From: an uncultured Desulfobulbaceae bacterium
GTDB lineage: Bacteria; Desulfobacterota; Desulfobulbia; Desulfobulbales; Desulfocapsaceae
NCBI GenBank assembly: GCA_937910875.1
Contig: CALENA010000037.1
Coordinates: 1-64,000, forward strand
Direction: 5' to 3'
Length of the DNA: 64,000 nucleotides
Made by a program: the position numbers and the translations under genes. The notes under the pieces were generated by a model. The model did not search any database. It worked only from the letters and a program-made list of their open reading frames with translations, and was not told the DNA's origin. Below, in pieces: positions 27,452 to 35,761 of this stretch; the first letter of the stretch is position 1, and every line of letters starts with the position of its first letter.

Positions 27452-28063
27452 ATGGAGACCATTGATTGCCGGGGGATGAATTGTCCTGAGCCGGTCTTGC
27501 AGGCCAAGGCGGCCCTGGAGCAGGGACGGCTTCAATTTGCGATCCTGGTGGACAACCAGGCATCGTGTGAGAATGTCCTGCGTTTTGGCCGCAGCCGTGG
27601 CTGTCGCGTGGTCAGTGTACAGCAGGGAAGCGATTTTGAAATTCGTCTGATCGCCCCTGACCAGGCCGCGGCTGTCGATCCTGAATTCAGGGCGGCAGAT
27701 TACCCGTGCGAGATTCCGGTCAGCAAAAAGATTGTCTATGTGATCGCCTCCGATTGCATGGGCCGGGGCAGTGACGAGTTGGGCTGGGCCCTGCTCCAGA
27801 CCTATGTTAGCACCATTGGCCAGGTCTCCCCCTTGCCCTGGCGTATTCTCTTCTATAACGGCGGAGTCAAACTGGTCGCTACAGCGGGGAAGGCCCTGGA
27901 GGCCCTGCAGAAACTTGAGGGCCAGGGGGTTGAGATCTGGTCCTGCGGCACCTGTCTGGAGTTTTTTCATCTGGAGGAGGATCTCCAGGTGGGCCGGACC
28001 ACCAATATGTATGATATCCTTGAGAGCATGGCAATGGCCGACAAGGTGGTCAGCCCGTTTTGA
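27452..28063 (+). CDS. yedF: Sulfurtransferase-like selenium metabolism protein YedF
   Basis: 203 residues. N-terminal TusA/SirA-like domain with the characteristic DCRGMNCPEPVLQAK, whose Cys is expected to carry sulfur or selenium; C-terminal DsrE-like domain with VIASDCMGRGSDELG, FYNGGVKL and SCGTCLEFF. This two-domain form is the version linked to selenium metabolism. The ATG at 27452 has GAGAGGTG upstream. The following Fe-S protein gene overlaps or abuts its stop. Confidence 0.93.
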   Translation: METIDCRGMNCPEPVLQAKAALEQGRLQFAILVDNQASCENVLRFGRSRGCRVVSVQQGSDFEIRLIAPDQAAAVDPEFRAADYPCEIPVSKKIVYVIASDCMGRGSDELGWALLQTYVSTIGQVSPLPWRILFYNGGVKLVATAGKALEALQKLEGQGVEIWSCGTCLEFFHLEEDLQVGRTTNMYDILESMAMADKVVSPF

Positions 28064-28098
28064 CGGTGGGTATCGGAGTCCAACAACAGGTGGCGAAC

Positions 28099-29184
28099 AT
28101 GCAGGCCGACTGCGTGGAATGCGGCCTCTGTTCTAGAGACTGTGCCTTCCTCCAGGAAAAAGGTTCGCCCAAGATCATTGCGACGGCCTGGCAGGAGCAG
28201 GGGCCAAGCTCGCTACTCCCGTATGAGTGCAGCCTGTGCCGCCTGTGTACCGCTGTCTGTCCCAAGGGTTTGGATCCATCGGCCATGTTTCTGGCCATGC
28301 GGCGGGAACTGGCCCTTGCCGGCCAGGTGCGTTTTCCGGAACACCGGCCCATGAAGCGCTACGAGGCCCTGGGCCGTTCGGCCTGGTTTTCCTGGTACTC
28401 CCTGCCCAAGGGGTGTGAGACAGTCCTTTTCCCCGGGTGTTCCTTCAGCGGCAGTCGGCCCGGAGTCGTGGCGCAGCTGTTTGACTTCCTTGATGAAATT
28501 ATCCCTGGTCTGGGCCTGGTTCTCGACTGCTGCAGTAAACCCTCGCACGATCTTGGTCATCAGGCTGACTTTGATCTGGCCTTTGGCCAATTGCGCCAGA
28601 TTCTTCTGGAACAGGGTGTGCGCCGTGTAATCGTGCTCTGCCCCAATTGCGACCGGATGTGGCGGGAATATGGCCAGGAGATCGAGTGTGTCAATGCATA
28701 CGAGATCCTGGCCGAGCACTGGCCTGCGGCTGGGTCGCACCCGGCCCGGAAACAGGTGGTGGTTCATGATTCCTGTGCCCTGCGTTTTGATAAGCAGACC
28801 CAGGATAATGTCCGTCTGCTGCTGGACAGGTCTGGCTGTACAGTGCAGGAGAGCGCTGCAGAACGCCGGAAGACCTATTGCTGCGGAGAGGGTGGTTCGG
28901 TCCCCTTCCTTCGTCCGGATCTGGCTGAACAGTGGTCCCGGAAGTCAGTGGCCGGAGTCAAGGGGCTTCTGGTGGTCACCTATTGTGCCGGGTGTGTCAA
29001 TTTTATCGGGCGCAAGGTGGAGGCCTGCCATGTCCTGGATCAGCTCTTTGAGCCCGGCGCCGGTGGCCGTCCGGTGAAGGCACCACGGACCTACTGGAAT
29101 CGTTATCGGCTCAAGCGTCTGTTTCGGCGCCGCCCCCAGACGGGCCAGTGTGGCACCCGGCAGCAACTGTCCACTCTGCGCTGA
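28099..29184 (+). CDS. CCG-domain Fe-S oxidoreductase (HdrB/GlpC-like)
   Basis: About 361 residues. N-terminal ferredoxin-like part with two 4Fe-4S motifs, CVECGLCSRDC and CSLCRLCTAVCPKG, then two cysteine-rich CCG domains: LFPGCSFSG...LDCCSKPSHDLG and VHDSCALRF...YCCGEGGSVPF...YCAGCVNF. This is the (Fe-S)-binding subunit type of heterodisulfide reductase, glycerol-3-phosphate and lactate dehydrogenases. The partner and substrate are unknown. The ATG at 28099 has CAGGTGG upstream; TTG 28060, overlapping the yedF stop, would add 13 residues. The gene is in the yedF operon. Confidence 0.85.
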   Translation: MQADCVECGLCSRDCAFLQEKGSPKIIATAWQEQGPSSLLPYECSLCRLCTAVCPKGLDPSAMFLAMRRELALAGQVRFPEHRPMKRYEALGRSAWFSWYSLPKGCETVLFPGCSFSGSRPGVVAQLFDFLDEIIPGLGLVLDCCSKPSHDLGHQADFDLAFGQLRQILLEQGVRRVIVLCPNCDRMWREYGQEIECVNAYEILAEHWPAAGSHPARKQVVVHDSCALRFDKQTQDNVRLLLDRSGCTVQESAAERRKTYCCGEGGSVPFLRPDLAEQWSRKSVAGVKGLLVVTYCAGCVNFIGRKVEACHVLDQLFEPGAGGRPVKAPRTYWNRYRLKRLFRRRPQTGQCGTRQQLSTLR

Positions 29185-29237
29185 TTGCCTGTCTCGTTTC
29201 ATCACTGTTTACCGAAAGCAACTCTTCACAGGCGGTC

Positions 29238-29332
29238 TCACCAGCATGGCTGGACCAAAATGGCCAACCACGACCAACCTGAACGTTCGTTGCGCCGGCA
29301 TGGCCAATGGGTCTCCGATGAACTTTCGGATA
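29238..29332 (-). repeat. R1 dispersed repeat, copy d (inverted)
   Basis: The only minus-oriented R1 copy: read on the minus strand it runs from AAAGTTCATCGGAGACC through GGCCATGCCGG and GGTTGGCCATTTTGG to CCAGCCATGCTGG. Confidence 0.88.
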
Positions 29333-29337
29333 AATCG

Positions 29338-29515
29338 TAACTCTATTGATTTGTCCAGGAATGGGAAGAGGTCAGAAATCAGAAGAGGCAGGAACAGGAA
29401 GGTCCCTGACCGGCGTATCTGAACCATGGGCGACGGAACGTTGTTCATGGTTCGGGCGGAGCGTAGCTGGCCAGGGACCTTCCTGTTCCTGCCGGGCCAA
29501 GACCACCACCATGAA
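29338..29515 (-). repeat. R2 long-hairpin element, copy b
   Basis: Inverted copy of 10788-10949. Perfect 22-bp arms lie at 29387-29408 and 29472-29493; the inner arms are GAACCATG/CATGGTTC. It contains a short insertion beside one arm compared with copy a. Confidence 0.9.
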
Positions 29516-29667
29516 CCTGCCTTTTAAAATCTCGATAAACAGTCCCCTCATTTCTTTCCTTTCCATTTGTCTCTGAAGGGATATACTTCACTGTATGATT
29601 GGTGGAAGCATGATCACTGCCCAGGCAGAATCGTGCCGTTTACTTATTCGAGCATGGAGGGCTGTTG

Positions 29668-30429
29668 ATGAAGACCTGGATGAAATCGTTGCTTGGTACT
29701 GTTCTGCTGACCCTGGTGCTGATGGTGGCAGGGCCTGGAACGATGAATGGTGGTTGGCTGGATCAGGGAAAGTCGATTCTGGGGGCGGTGACCGGCGGCA
29801 GTAAAACAGCGAAACCGGTTGCTGCCCTGAGCAATACCGATCTTGCCCAGGGCTTCCAGGAGGCTCTGCGGATCGGTTCCGCCAGTGTGGTTGGTCAGTT
29901 GGGGGCCAGCGATGGTTTTAATGCCGACCCGGCCATCCACATCCCCCTGCCTGATACCCTGCGTCGGGTTCGTGATCTCCTGTCCCGGGTTGGTCTGGGG
30001 GCCAGTGTCGATGATCTGGAACTGAAGCTCAACCGGGCGGCCGAGGCGGCCCTGCCCAAGGCCAAACCCCTGTTCATGGCTGCCATCTCGGCCATGACCT
30101 TTGAGGATGTTCGGGCTATTTATGAGGGACCAAAGGACAGTGCGACCCGATATTTCCAGGAAAAGATGAGTCCGGCCCTGACCCGGGAGATGGAACCGGT
30201 CATCGATGAGACCTTGGCCCAGGTCGGTGCGGTCCAGGCCTATGATCAGGTCATGGGTCAATACCGTGACCTGCCCTTTGTCCCGGACGTCAAGGCCGAT
30301 CTCACCCGTCACGTGACCGATAAGGGTCTGGATGGACTGTTCTACTATCTGGCCCAGGAAGAGGAAGCCATCCGCACCAATCCGGTGAAACAGACCACGG
30401 CGCTGCTCAAGCGGGTCTTTGGTCAGTGA
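29668..30429 (+). CDS. DUF4197 exported protein
   Basis: 253 residues with a signal peptide or anchor (MKTWMKSLLGTVLLTLVLMVAG) and a long helical domain matching the DUF4197 pattern: ALSNTDLAQGFQEALRIG at the start, IHIPLPDTLRRVRDLLSRVGLGASVDDLELKLNRAAEAALPKAKPLF in the middle and TDKGLDGLFYYLAQEEEAIRTNPVKQTTALLKRVFG at the end. Function unknown. The ATG at 29668 follows GGAGGG. It is convergent with the rubrerythrin-like gene. Confidence 0.88.
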   Translation: MKTWMKSLLGTVLLTLVLMVAGPGTMNGGWLDQGKSILGAVTGGSKTAKPVAALSNTDLAQGFQEALRIGSASVVGQLGASDGFNADPAIHIPLPDTLRRVRDLLSRVGLGASVDDLELKLNRAAEAALPKAKPLFMAAISAMTFEDVRAIYEGPKDSATRYFQEKMSPALTREMEPVIDETLAQVGAVQAYDQVMGQYRDLPFVPDVKADLTRHVTDKGLDGLFYYLAQEEEAIRTNPVKQTTALLKRVFGQ

Positions 30430-30496
30430 GGCGATCCTCTGTTCGTGTGCCGGACTGATGCTCCCTGGTTGATACGTTCTGTTTCGCTCTCTTTTT

Positions 30497-30997
30497 TTAT
30501 GGGCCGACGGCCTGGAAGCGAGAGCTCGGCGCCGTGCAGATGGGACAGTTCTCTGGAGCCTCGTGGCCTTCTCTGATAAAGCCACAAAACCGGCAGACCT
30601 GGTAGTGACCCTGTGAAATCTTGTTCTGTTCCACTTTGCGCAGCAGGCTGAGATAGATTTTCTCCACCCGTGCTGACTGGGAAAAGGCGCCCTGCATGGC
30701 TCGTTCGCCGTGTTCCCGGGCGTGTTCGGTCGCTGTGTTGTAATTCTCGATCAGATCGGGAATTTCCTCGGTCAAACAGGTCTGCCTGTTATCTCCACTG
30801 GTGCCGGTCTGGCCTCTGAGCTGGATGAGCAGGCGTCTGGCCTGGGCGGCCTCTGACTGGCTCATGGCATCATAGAGCGCGGCCAGGGCGCTCTCACCCC
30901 CCTGCCTGGCCCTGAGGGCATAGATGGCCTTGCGGGCGGCTCCGCGCGAGGCCTTGAGGAATAATGTCTCGAGGTGTTGAGTAATGATGGGATGCAT
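30497..30997 (-). CDS. Rubrerythrin-like protein with altered diiron site
   Basis: 166 residues. C-terminal rubredoxin-like knuckle CRFCGFIREGHEAPENCPIC binds one iron. The helical N-terminal domain aligns with rubrerythrin, but the ExxH iron ligands look lost (SQSEAAQARR and SARVEKIYLSL where AEAExxHA and ExxH are expected). The protein may be an electron carrier or metal-binding relic rather than a peroxidase. Canonical rubrerythrins reduce peroxide in anaerobes. Single gene. Confidence 0.7.
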   Translation of the reverse strand: MHPIITQHLETLFLKASRGAARKAIYALRARQGGESALAALYDAMSQSEAAQARRLLIQLRGQTGTSGDNRQTCLTEEIPDLIENYNTATEHAREHGERAMQGAFSQSARVEKIYLSLLRKVEQNKISQGHYQVCRFCGFIREGHEAPENCPICTAPSSRFQAVGP

Positions 30998-31199
30998 GGC
31001 GTTTTGGTTCCTGCTGATGTTTGAGGTGTTGTTCTAAGGGACTCGGCAAATACTGATGTACCAGGATGTCCATCTGGCGAGTATCCAACCGCATTCAGAG
31101 CGATCCCGGGAAGGGCTCTGAACGGATGATCTTGAAGATATGACAAGTGGTTTGAAACTTATCTTTTACACTTTTTCCGGAATTGATTAAGATTGCCGG

Positions 31200-33701
31200 A
31201 TGATATCATTTGCGTCACAAGAGTTCAACCGGGTCTGGTCCGCAGCACCAATGAGGCGTTGTTTTGTCTGGCTGGGCGGCTGTTGTCTGCTGGCCACGGT
31301 TTTATCCCTGGTCTGGTCCGGGAGAGCGGCGGCCAGTGCCCCTGACCCGAGTTTTGTCCAGACCGTTGAGATCATGCGCCAGGTCGAGTGCATGGACGAG
31401 GGTCGGGTGGACTATTACCAGGGGATCGTTCGCGCCCTGAACTACACCAACCTTCGGGCCTTCCGTGTTTTTTGCCGTCTGCCCGGAGTGCAGGCCGCGG
31501 AGGCGATTGACAGTCTGCAGCGCCTGGTCTTTACCCGGATCAACTATGATCATCTCCTGGTTCTTGAGGAGTTTGCCAAGCTTCCGGGCGTCAACAGTGC
31601 CCAGGGCTGGCAACTTCTGGCCCGGCTCGATCGCCTTGATTATGCCTCAAGTCGGACCGTTCTGTCCCTGATTCAGATTGAGACCATTGCTCCGGCAGAG
31701 GTCCTTGATTTTGTGCAACGGATCGAGGTCCTCAATGAGCCTGCCAAATGGGCCATGAAGGCCTTTTTTGAGCTGCCTGACCAGGATGGTCCTTCCCTGC
31801 GTGAGGGTCTGTGGCGTGTTGAACAGATGCGGGACCGGCAGTCCTGGGCCGTGGAGGCCCTGTTAAAGATCAAGGAAATGGAAGTGGGTCAGGCCCTGAT
31901 CGGGATGAACTTTGTGGCCGAGTTTGCAGATACCGATGCCTGGAATGGTCGGGCCCTGTTTCGGCACCAGGTCATGACACCCTTCCTGGCCCTCTACTGG
32001 CTCAAACATTATTTTTCCCTGCCGCTGCCCGGTCAGGAACTCCGTTACTTTAATCTGGAGGCAGGGGAGCGTTCTCTGCTGCTTGATTCATTTGCCGCCG
32101 CCTCTGACTATCTGACCTGGAAGGTCAATAATCTGCACGCCGTGACCGATATCCTCGGCCAGGAGATTTCGGCTGCAAGTCTTGCCCGGCACAGTCCCCA
32201 GGGCTTGGATCTCCTGTTCCGTCGCCTTGACCCCGTGGTCCAGGAGCGATTTTCGGTCGATTTTCAGCAACAGCTGGGCCAGAGAAACATGAATGGCGCT
32301 ATCCAGGTCCTGCATCGGGCCACGACCGCTGCCCGGAGCCAGGTCGCCTATGACAGCACCAGCGCCAATATTTATATCCTCCTGGCCCGGGGCAGTGAAC
32401 TGTATGACTCTTCCTTCCGGGGTATCCTGGCCCCGGTCCTTTTGTCGCGGATCACGGCCGATTTTAATGCCAACCTTCTCAGTTTTCTCCTGGCCGTTGA
32501 TCCGGAGAATCGTTATGTCTCGGATTTCATCACCGGTCTGGCCCAGAAGGGCAAGCTGACCGAGTTTTTTCCGGCCGACCCTGAAGAGCAGCAGCGGGTT
32601 CTCGATCTGGTCCTTGAGTCGGCCTTTCAGGATGAGAACAGCCTGATTCTCTTTTCGGCCACCTTCATGAAGCTGCTGGAGACCATTGAACTGCCGACCC
32701 GGAGCTATCTGGTCGGTCAGATGCTTGAGGCCATCCGTCGTCAGGACACCCTGTTCACCATCCAGCTTCGTGTGATCCTGCAGTATTATCTGGCTGAATA
32801 TCCTGACCTGATCAGCCAGGTGGATCAGATCAGGATCAAGCTGATGATCTATGCCCATGGCGAGATTTCGCTGGAACGGTATAACCGGCCGCCCTTTGGC
32901 CAGTGGAAGGAAGATGGTCGTCTGAGCAGCCTTTCGGTCTTTCACACCGATGACGATGGTCGCAGTTCCTATGCCTCCAATGCCAGGACTCTGCTGGCCA
33001 GCGGCTATCGGCCGCGTCTGTCCACCGAGTATATTCTTCCGGCACGGAGCGTCCCTTTTGATCCGGTCTCTGTTGCCCGGCTTCTTGAGCAGGTGGTGGC
33101 GGCCCCGGGGCAGACCCTGGGCCTGTTGTTTGGCTATCAACTGCGCCAGCCGATTCTGATCGACTGGGTTAAAGAGCTGAATGGAATCGAGATCGTTCAT
33201 TCGGTCTTTGTCTATCAGGGGGCGCAGATGCAGCAGGAGCTCTTTGCCCAGTTCCTCAAGGGCGGGCACGAGATGTTTGCCCAGCGGGGCCACAGCTACT
33301 GGCGTAAGGAGCAGTTGATTGATCCTCTCTTGGAGTTGATCAAGAATGGAACCATCAGCGAAGCCGATCTGACCCGTAAACAGCGTTTCATGAGCATCGG
33401 TTCCTGTGGCGGAATCCTTGCCTATTCGGAACTGGCCAAACTCTTTCGCAACCGGGTCGACATCCTGGCAACCATCGGAACCGGCAAGGCGGTCATTAAT
33501 AATCCGTATAATCAGCTTTTGTTTGAGGTGATTGCCCGGCATGGCGATGAGCTGACCTGGAAGGATATTGAGCAGCAGGCGGCCGGGATCTTCCAGCGCG
33601 GCCTGGGTGAGGATTATCTCCAGCCCGGTTCTCTGCCGGCCATCCTCCACAAGATCATGGACCAGAAACAATTCGAGGCATTCGAGAATGGCCCTCATTA
33701 A
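31200..33701 (+). CDS. Large exported protein of unknown function
   Basis: 833 residues; no family recognised. A hydrophobic segment near the N-terminus (CFVWLGGCCLLATVLSLVWSG, cleavable after AAA-SA) indicates export or anchoring. The first half is made of helical pairs about 30 residues long with VNSAQGWQLLARLDRLD-type repeats resembling tandem alpha-solenoid units; the second half is mixed alpha/beta with few Cys. The initiation site is uncertain: ATG 31200 or ATG 31251, neither with a clear ribosome site. Its 3' end overlaps holA by 14 nt, implying cotranscription. Confidence 0.75.
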   Translation: MISFASQEFNRVWSAAPMRRCFVWLGGCCLLATVLSLVWSGRAAASAPDPSFVQTVEIMRQVECMDEGRVDYYQGIVRALNYTNLRAFRVFCRLPGVQAAEAIDSLQRLVFTRINYDHLLVLEEFAKLPGVNSAQGWQLLARLDRLDYASSRTVLSLIQIETIAPAEVLDFVQRIEVLNEPAKWAMKAFFELPDQDGPSLREGLWRVEQMRDRQSWAVEALLKIKEMEVGQALIGMNFVAEFADTDAWNGRALFRHQVMTPFLALYWLKHYFSLPLPGQELRYFNLEAGERSLLLDSFAAASDYLTWKVNNLHAVTDILGQEISAASLARHSPQGLDLLFRRLDPVVQERFSVDFQQQLGQRNMNGAIQVLHRATTAARSQVAYDSTSANIYILLARGSELYDSSFRGILAPVLLSRITADFNANLLSFLLAVDPENRYVSDFITGLAQKGKLTEFFPADPEEQQRVLDLVLESAFQDENSLILFSATFMKLLETIELPTRSYLVGQMLEAIRRQDTLFTIQLRVILQYYLAEYPDLISQVDQIRIKLMIYAHGEISLERYNRPPFGQWKEDGRLSSLSVFHTDDDGRSSYASNARTLLASGYRPRLSTEYILPARSVPFDPVSVARLLEQVVAAPGQTLGLLFGYQLRQPILIDWVKELNGIEIVHSVFVYQGAQMQQELFAQFLKGGHEMFAQRGHSYWRKEQLIDPLLELIKNGTISEADLTRKQRFMSIGSCGGILAYSELAKLFRNRVDILATIGTGKAVINNPYNQLLFEVIARHGDELTWKDIEQQAAGIFQRGLGEDYLQPGSLPAILHKIMDQKQFEAFENGPH

Positions 33702-35073
33702 ACGGAGTGAACTGACGTCTGGTCTGGTGGAGTTTGCCCGCGAGGGCGGACCGCGGCTTTTTCTTTTTTTCGGTGAACGCTATCTCTGTCGGGAGGCCGC
33801 AGATCAACTCGAGGCAGAACTGATCCGGCAGCAGGGCGGTCTGGTTCATACCATTGATGGCGACCAGGAAGACTCGCTTCGGACTCTGGGGCAGTTGCAG
33901 ACCTTCAGCCTGTTGCCCGGGGCGCAGATCTATCGGGTGACCGACAGTCGTCTTTTTCAGTCCAAGGTGACGGCCAAAGGGCTGTGGGACAAGGCCGAGC
34001 AGGCCCAGATGGCCGGGCGGTCAGGCCCTGCCCAGCGGCAACTCGTCCATCTGGTTGCGGTGGTCGGGCTTGAGCCGCACGAGCAATTGAGCACGCTGGC
34101 CTCTCCGCAGTGGCAGGAGATGTTCGGTTTTGCCAAACCAGGCGGTGATCTGGCCTGGGCCGATGAGCTGCTGGCCGCAGCCGGTCCGCAGCAGGCCGGG
34201 GCGGGTGATTCGGCCGCAGTGAGCGATCGCTATCTTACGGCCTTTGAGAAGGGTTGGCCGGCCTGCAATGTCCTGATTCTGATGGCCGAGCAGGTTGATC
34301 GGCGCCTGCAGCTCTTCAAGGGGCTTCAGAAACATGGTCTGGTCGTGGACTGTTCCGTGGCGGTGGGCAGTGGGGCCGCAGCCCGTCGCGATCAGGATGC
34401 AGTGCTCAAGGAGATGGTGGCCAGGACCTTGAAGTCCTATCAGAAAAAGATGGCCCCAGGTGTCCTGGACCGGCTCCTGGAGCGGGTCGGTTTTCATCCC
34501 GTGGCCGTGGTCATGGAGGTGGAGAAACTGGCCCTTTCGGTGGAGGAGCGGCCGCAGATCACGGCGGCTGATCTGGAAGAGATGGTCGGTCGCACCCGGG
34601 AAGATGCCCTGTATGAGTTGACCGATGCCTTTGGCCGCGGTCAGTTGGACCGGACCCTGGTGATTTGTCATCGCCTGCTGGATAATGGTGTCCATGCCCT
34701 GGCTGTTCTGGCCACTCTGCGCAATTATCTGCGGCGACTCCTGATTATCCGTTCCCTGCAGCTTCAGCCGGTGCCTCTCTACCAGCCGGGGATGTCGGTC
34801 CGGCAGTTTCAGGATCAGTACCTGCCGCAGCTCAAGGAGCTGGGGGAGTGGGCAGACCTGTTGAAGGGGCACCCCTATGCCCTGTACATGAGTTTCAGCA
34901 AGGCCGAGAGTTTCTCCTGTGCCAGGCTCAAGGGCTGGCTGGCCCGGCTTCTGGCCGCTGAATATCGGCTCAAGGGCGGGCCCTTTGCCCAGGAGTTGAT
35001 TCTGGAGGAGCTTTTTGTGACGCTTCTGGCCACGGTCCAGGATAGATCTTGCCAGTCGGAAAATCGTTGTTAA
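33688..35073 (+). CDS. holA: DNA polymerase III subunit delta
   Basis: 461 residues, longer than E. coli HolA (about 340). It shows the delta layout: N-terminal FLFFGERYLCREAADQLE, TFSLLPGAQIYRVTD, the AAA-like middle and the collar domain with QITAADLEEMVGRTREDALYELTDAFGRGQLDRTLVICHRLLDNG...LLAATLRNYLRRLL-like. An insertion around residues 75-230 accounts for the extra length. Delta opens the sliding clamp in the clamp loader. ATG 33688 overlaps the preceding gene, and clpS follows 41 nt later. Confidence 0.88.
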   Translation: MALIKRSELTSGLVEFAREGGPRLFLFFGERYLCREAADQLEAELIRQQGGLVHTIDGDQEDSLRTLGQLQTFSLLPGAQIYRVTDSRLFQSKVTAKGLWDKAEQAQMAGRSGPAQRQLVHLVAVVGLEPHEQLSTLASPQWQEMFGFAKPGGDLAWADELLAAAGPQQAGAGDSAAVSDRYLTAFEKGWPACNVLILMAEQVDRRLQLFKGLQKHGLVVDCSVAVGSGAAARRDQDAVLKEMVARTLKSYQKKMAPGVLDRLLERVGFHPVAVVMEVEKLALSVEERPQITAADLEEMVGRTREDALYELTDAFGRGQLDRTLVICHRLLDNGVHALAVLATLRNYLRRLLIIRSLQLQPVPLYQPGMSVRQFQDQYLPQLKELGEWADLLKGHPYALYMSFSKAESFSCARLKGWLARLLAAEYRLKGGPFAQELILEELFVTLLATVQDRSCQSENRC

Positions 35074-35114
35074 GGTAGAAACAGGGTGCACAAGGGATCA
35101 GCAGGGCAGGAAAG

Positions 35115-35432
35115 ATGAGTGTAACAAAAGGGAAACAGGAACAGGGACTGGGTGTCCGTGATGAGATGGAGGTGCAGGAACCTCCGCTTTATCAGGTTCT
35201 GCTGCATAACGACGATTATACCTCAATGGATTTTGTGATCCTGGTCCTGGAGCATGTCTTTCGAAAGTCCATGCCCGAGGCGACCAGGATCATGTTGAAT
35301 GTCCATCAGCAGGGGATTGGGGTGGCCGGGATCTATCCTCGTGAGATCTGTGAGACCAAGATCGCAATTGTTCGTGAACTGGCGCGTAAAAACGCGTTCC
35401 CCCTGCGCTGTACCATGGAAAGAATCGAGTAG
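35115..35432 (+). CDS. clpS: ATP-dependent Clp protease adaptor ClpS
   Basis: 105 residues. Core sequence YQVLLHNDDYTSMDFVILVLEHVF, QQGIGVAGIYPREICETKI is the complete N-degron-binding fold with the conserved HNDDYT and the Met/Asp of the hydrophobic pocket. It delivers N-end-rule substrates to ClpA, whose gene follows after two R1 repeats. Ribosome site GGCAGGAAAG precedes the ATG. Confidence 0.96.
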   Translation: MSVTKGKQEQGLGVRDEMEVQEPPLYQVLLHNDDYTSMDFVILVLEHVFRKSMPEATRIMLNVHQQGIGVAGIYPREICETKIAIVRELARKNAFPLRCTMERIE

Positions 35433-35536
35433 GCGTTCTGTCGTACTGCCTTTGCCTTGTCAGGGGCCGACATGCAGTTTGGAGTGTTTCATCAATTTTA
35501 TCGCGTAGCTGTGGCGCTGCTGAGCAGTTACGATTA

Positions 35537-35632
35537 TCCGAAAGTTCATTGGAGACCATGACTGGCCATGCCGAAGTGACGCACTTTCATGGTTAGTTGT
35601 GGCTGGCCAATCTGGTCCAGCTCTGCTGGTTT
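35537..35632 (+). repeat. R1 dispersed repeat, copy e1
   Basis: Contains AAGTTCATTGGAGACCATG, GGCCATGCCGAAG, CTTTCATGGTTAGTTGTGG and GGTCCAGCTCTGCTGG. It is immediately followed by e2 in the same orientation. Confidence 0.9.
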
Positions 35633-35730
35633 ATATGAACGTTCATCGGCGACCATGATAGACTATGCCGAAGGAACGAACTTTCATGGTTGGTTGTGGC
35701 AGGCCATTTCGGTCCAGCCATGCTGGTTAC
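35633..35730 (+). repeat. R1 dispersed repeat, copy e2
   Basis: Tandem neighbour of e1, running from ATATGAACGTTCATCGGCG to CCAGCCATGCTGGTTAC. It ends 31 nt before the clpA ATG. Confidence 0.9.
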
Positions 35731-35761
35731 AACTATGAATGAGGTCTGGTAAGGAAAGACT

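Larger units (their letters stand above)
29185..29667. other. Repeat-filled gene-free region
   Basis: Occupied by R1 copy d (29238-29332) directly followed by R2 copy b (29338-29515). The remaining 150 nt before the DUF4197 gene contain no recognised element. Confidence 0.75.
35433..35761. other. clpS-clpA spacer carrying a tandem R1 pair
   Basis: Unlike the usual short clpS-clpA gap, this 329-nt spacer holds R1 copies e1 (35537-35632) and e2 (35633-35730), leaving about 100 nt before them with no recognised element. Confidence 0.75.

Noticed and set aside
32088-33698. Minus-strand 536-codon frame
   Set aside because: Antisense to the 833-residue protein and without start signal; composition shows no domain.
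35433-35760. CRISPR-like array from the tandem R1 copies
   Set aside because: Only two abutting units, 96-98 bp long, with no spacers and no cas genes.
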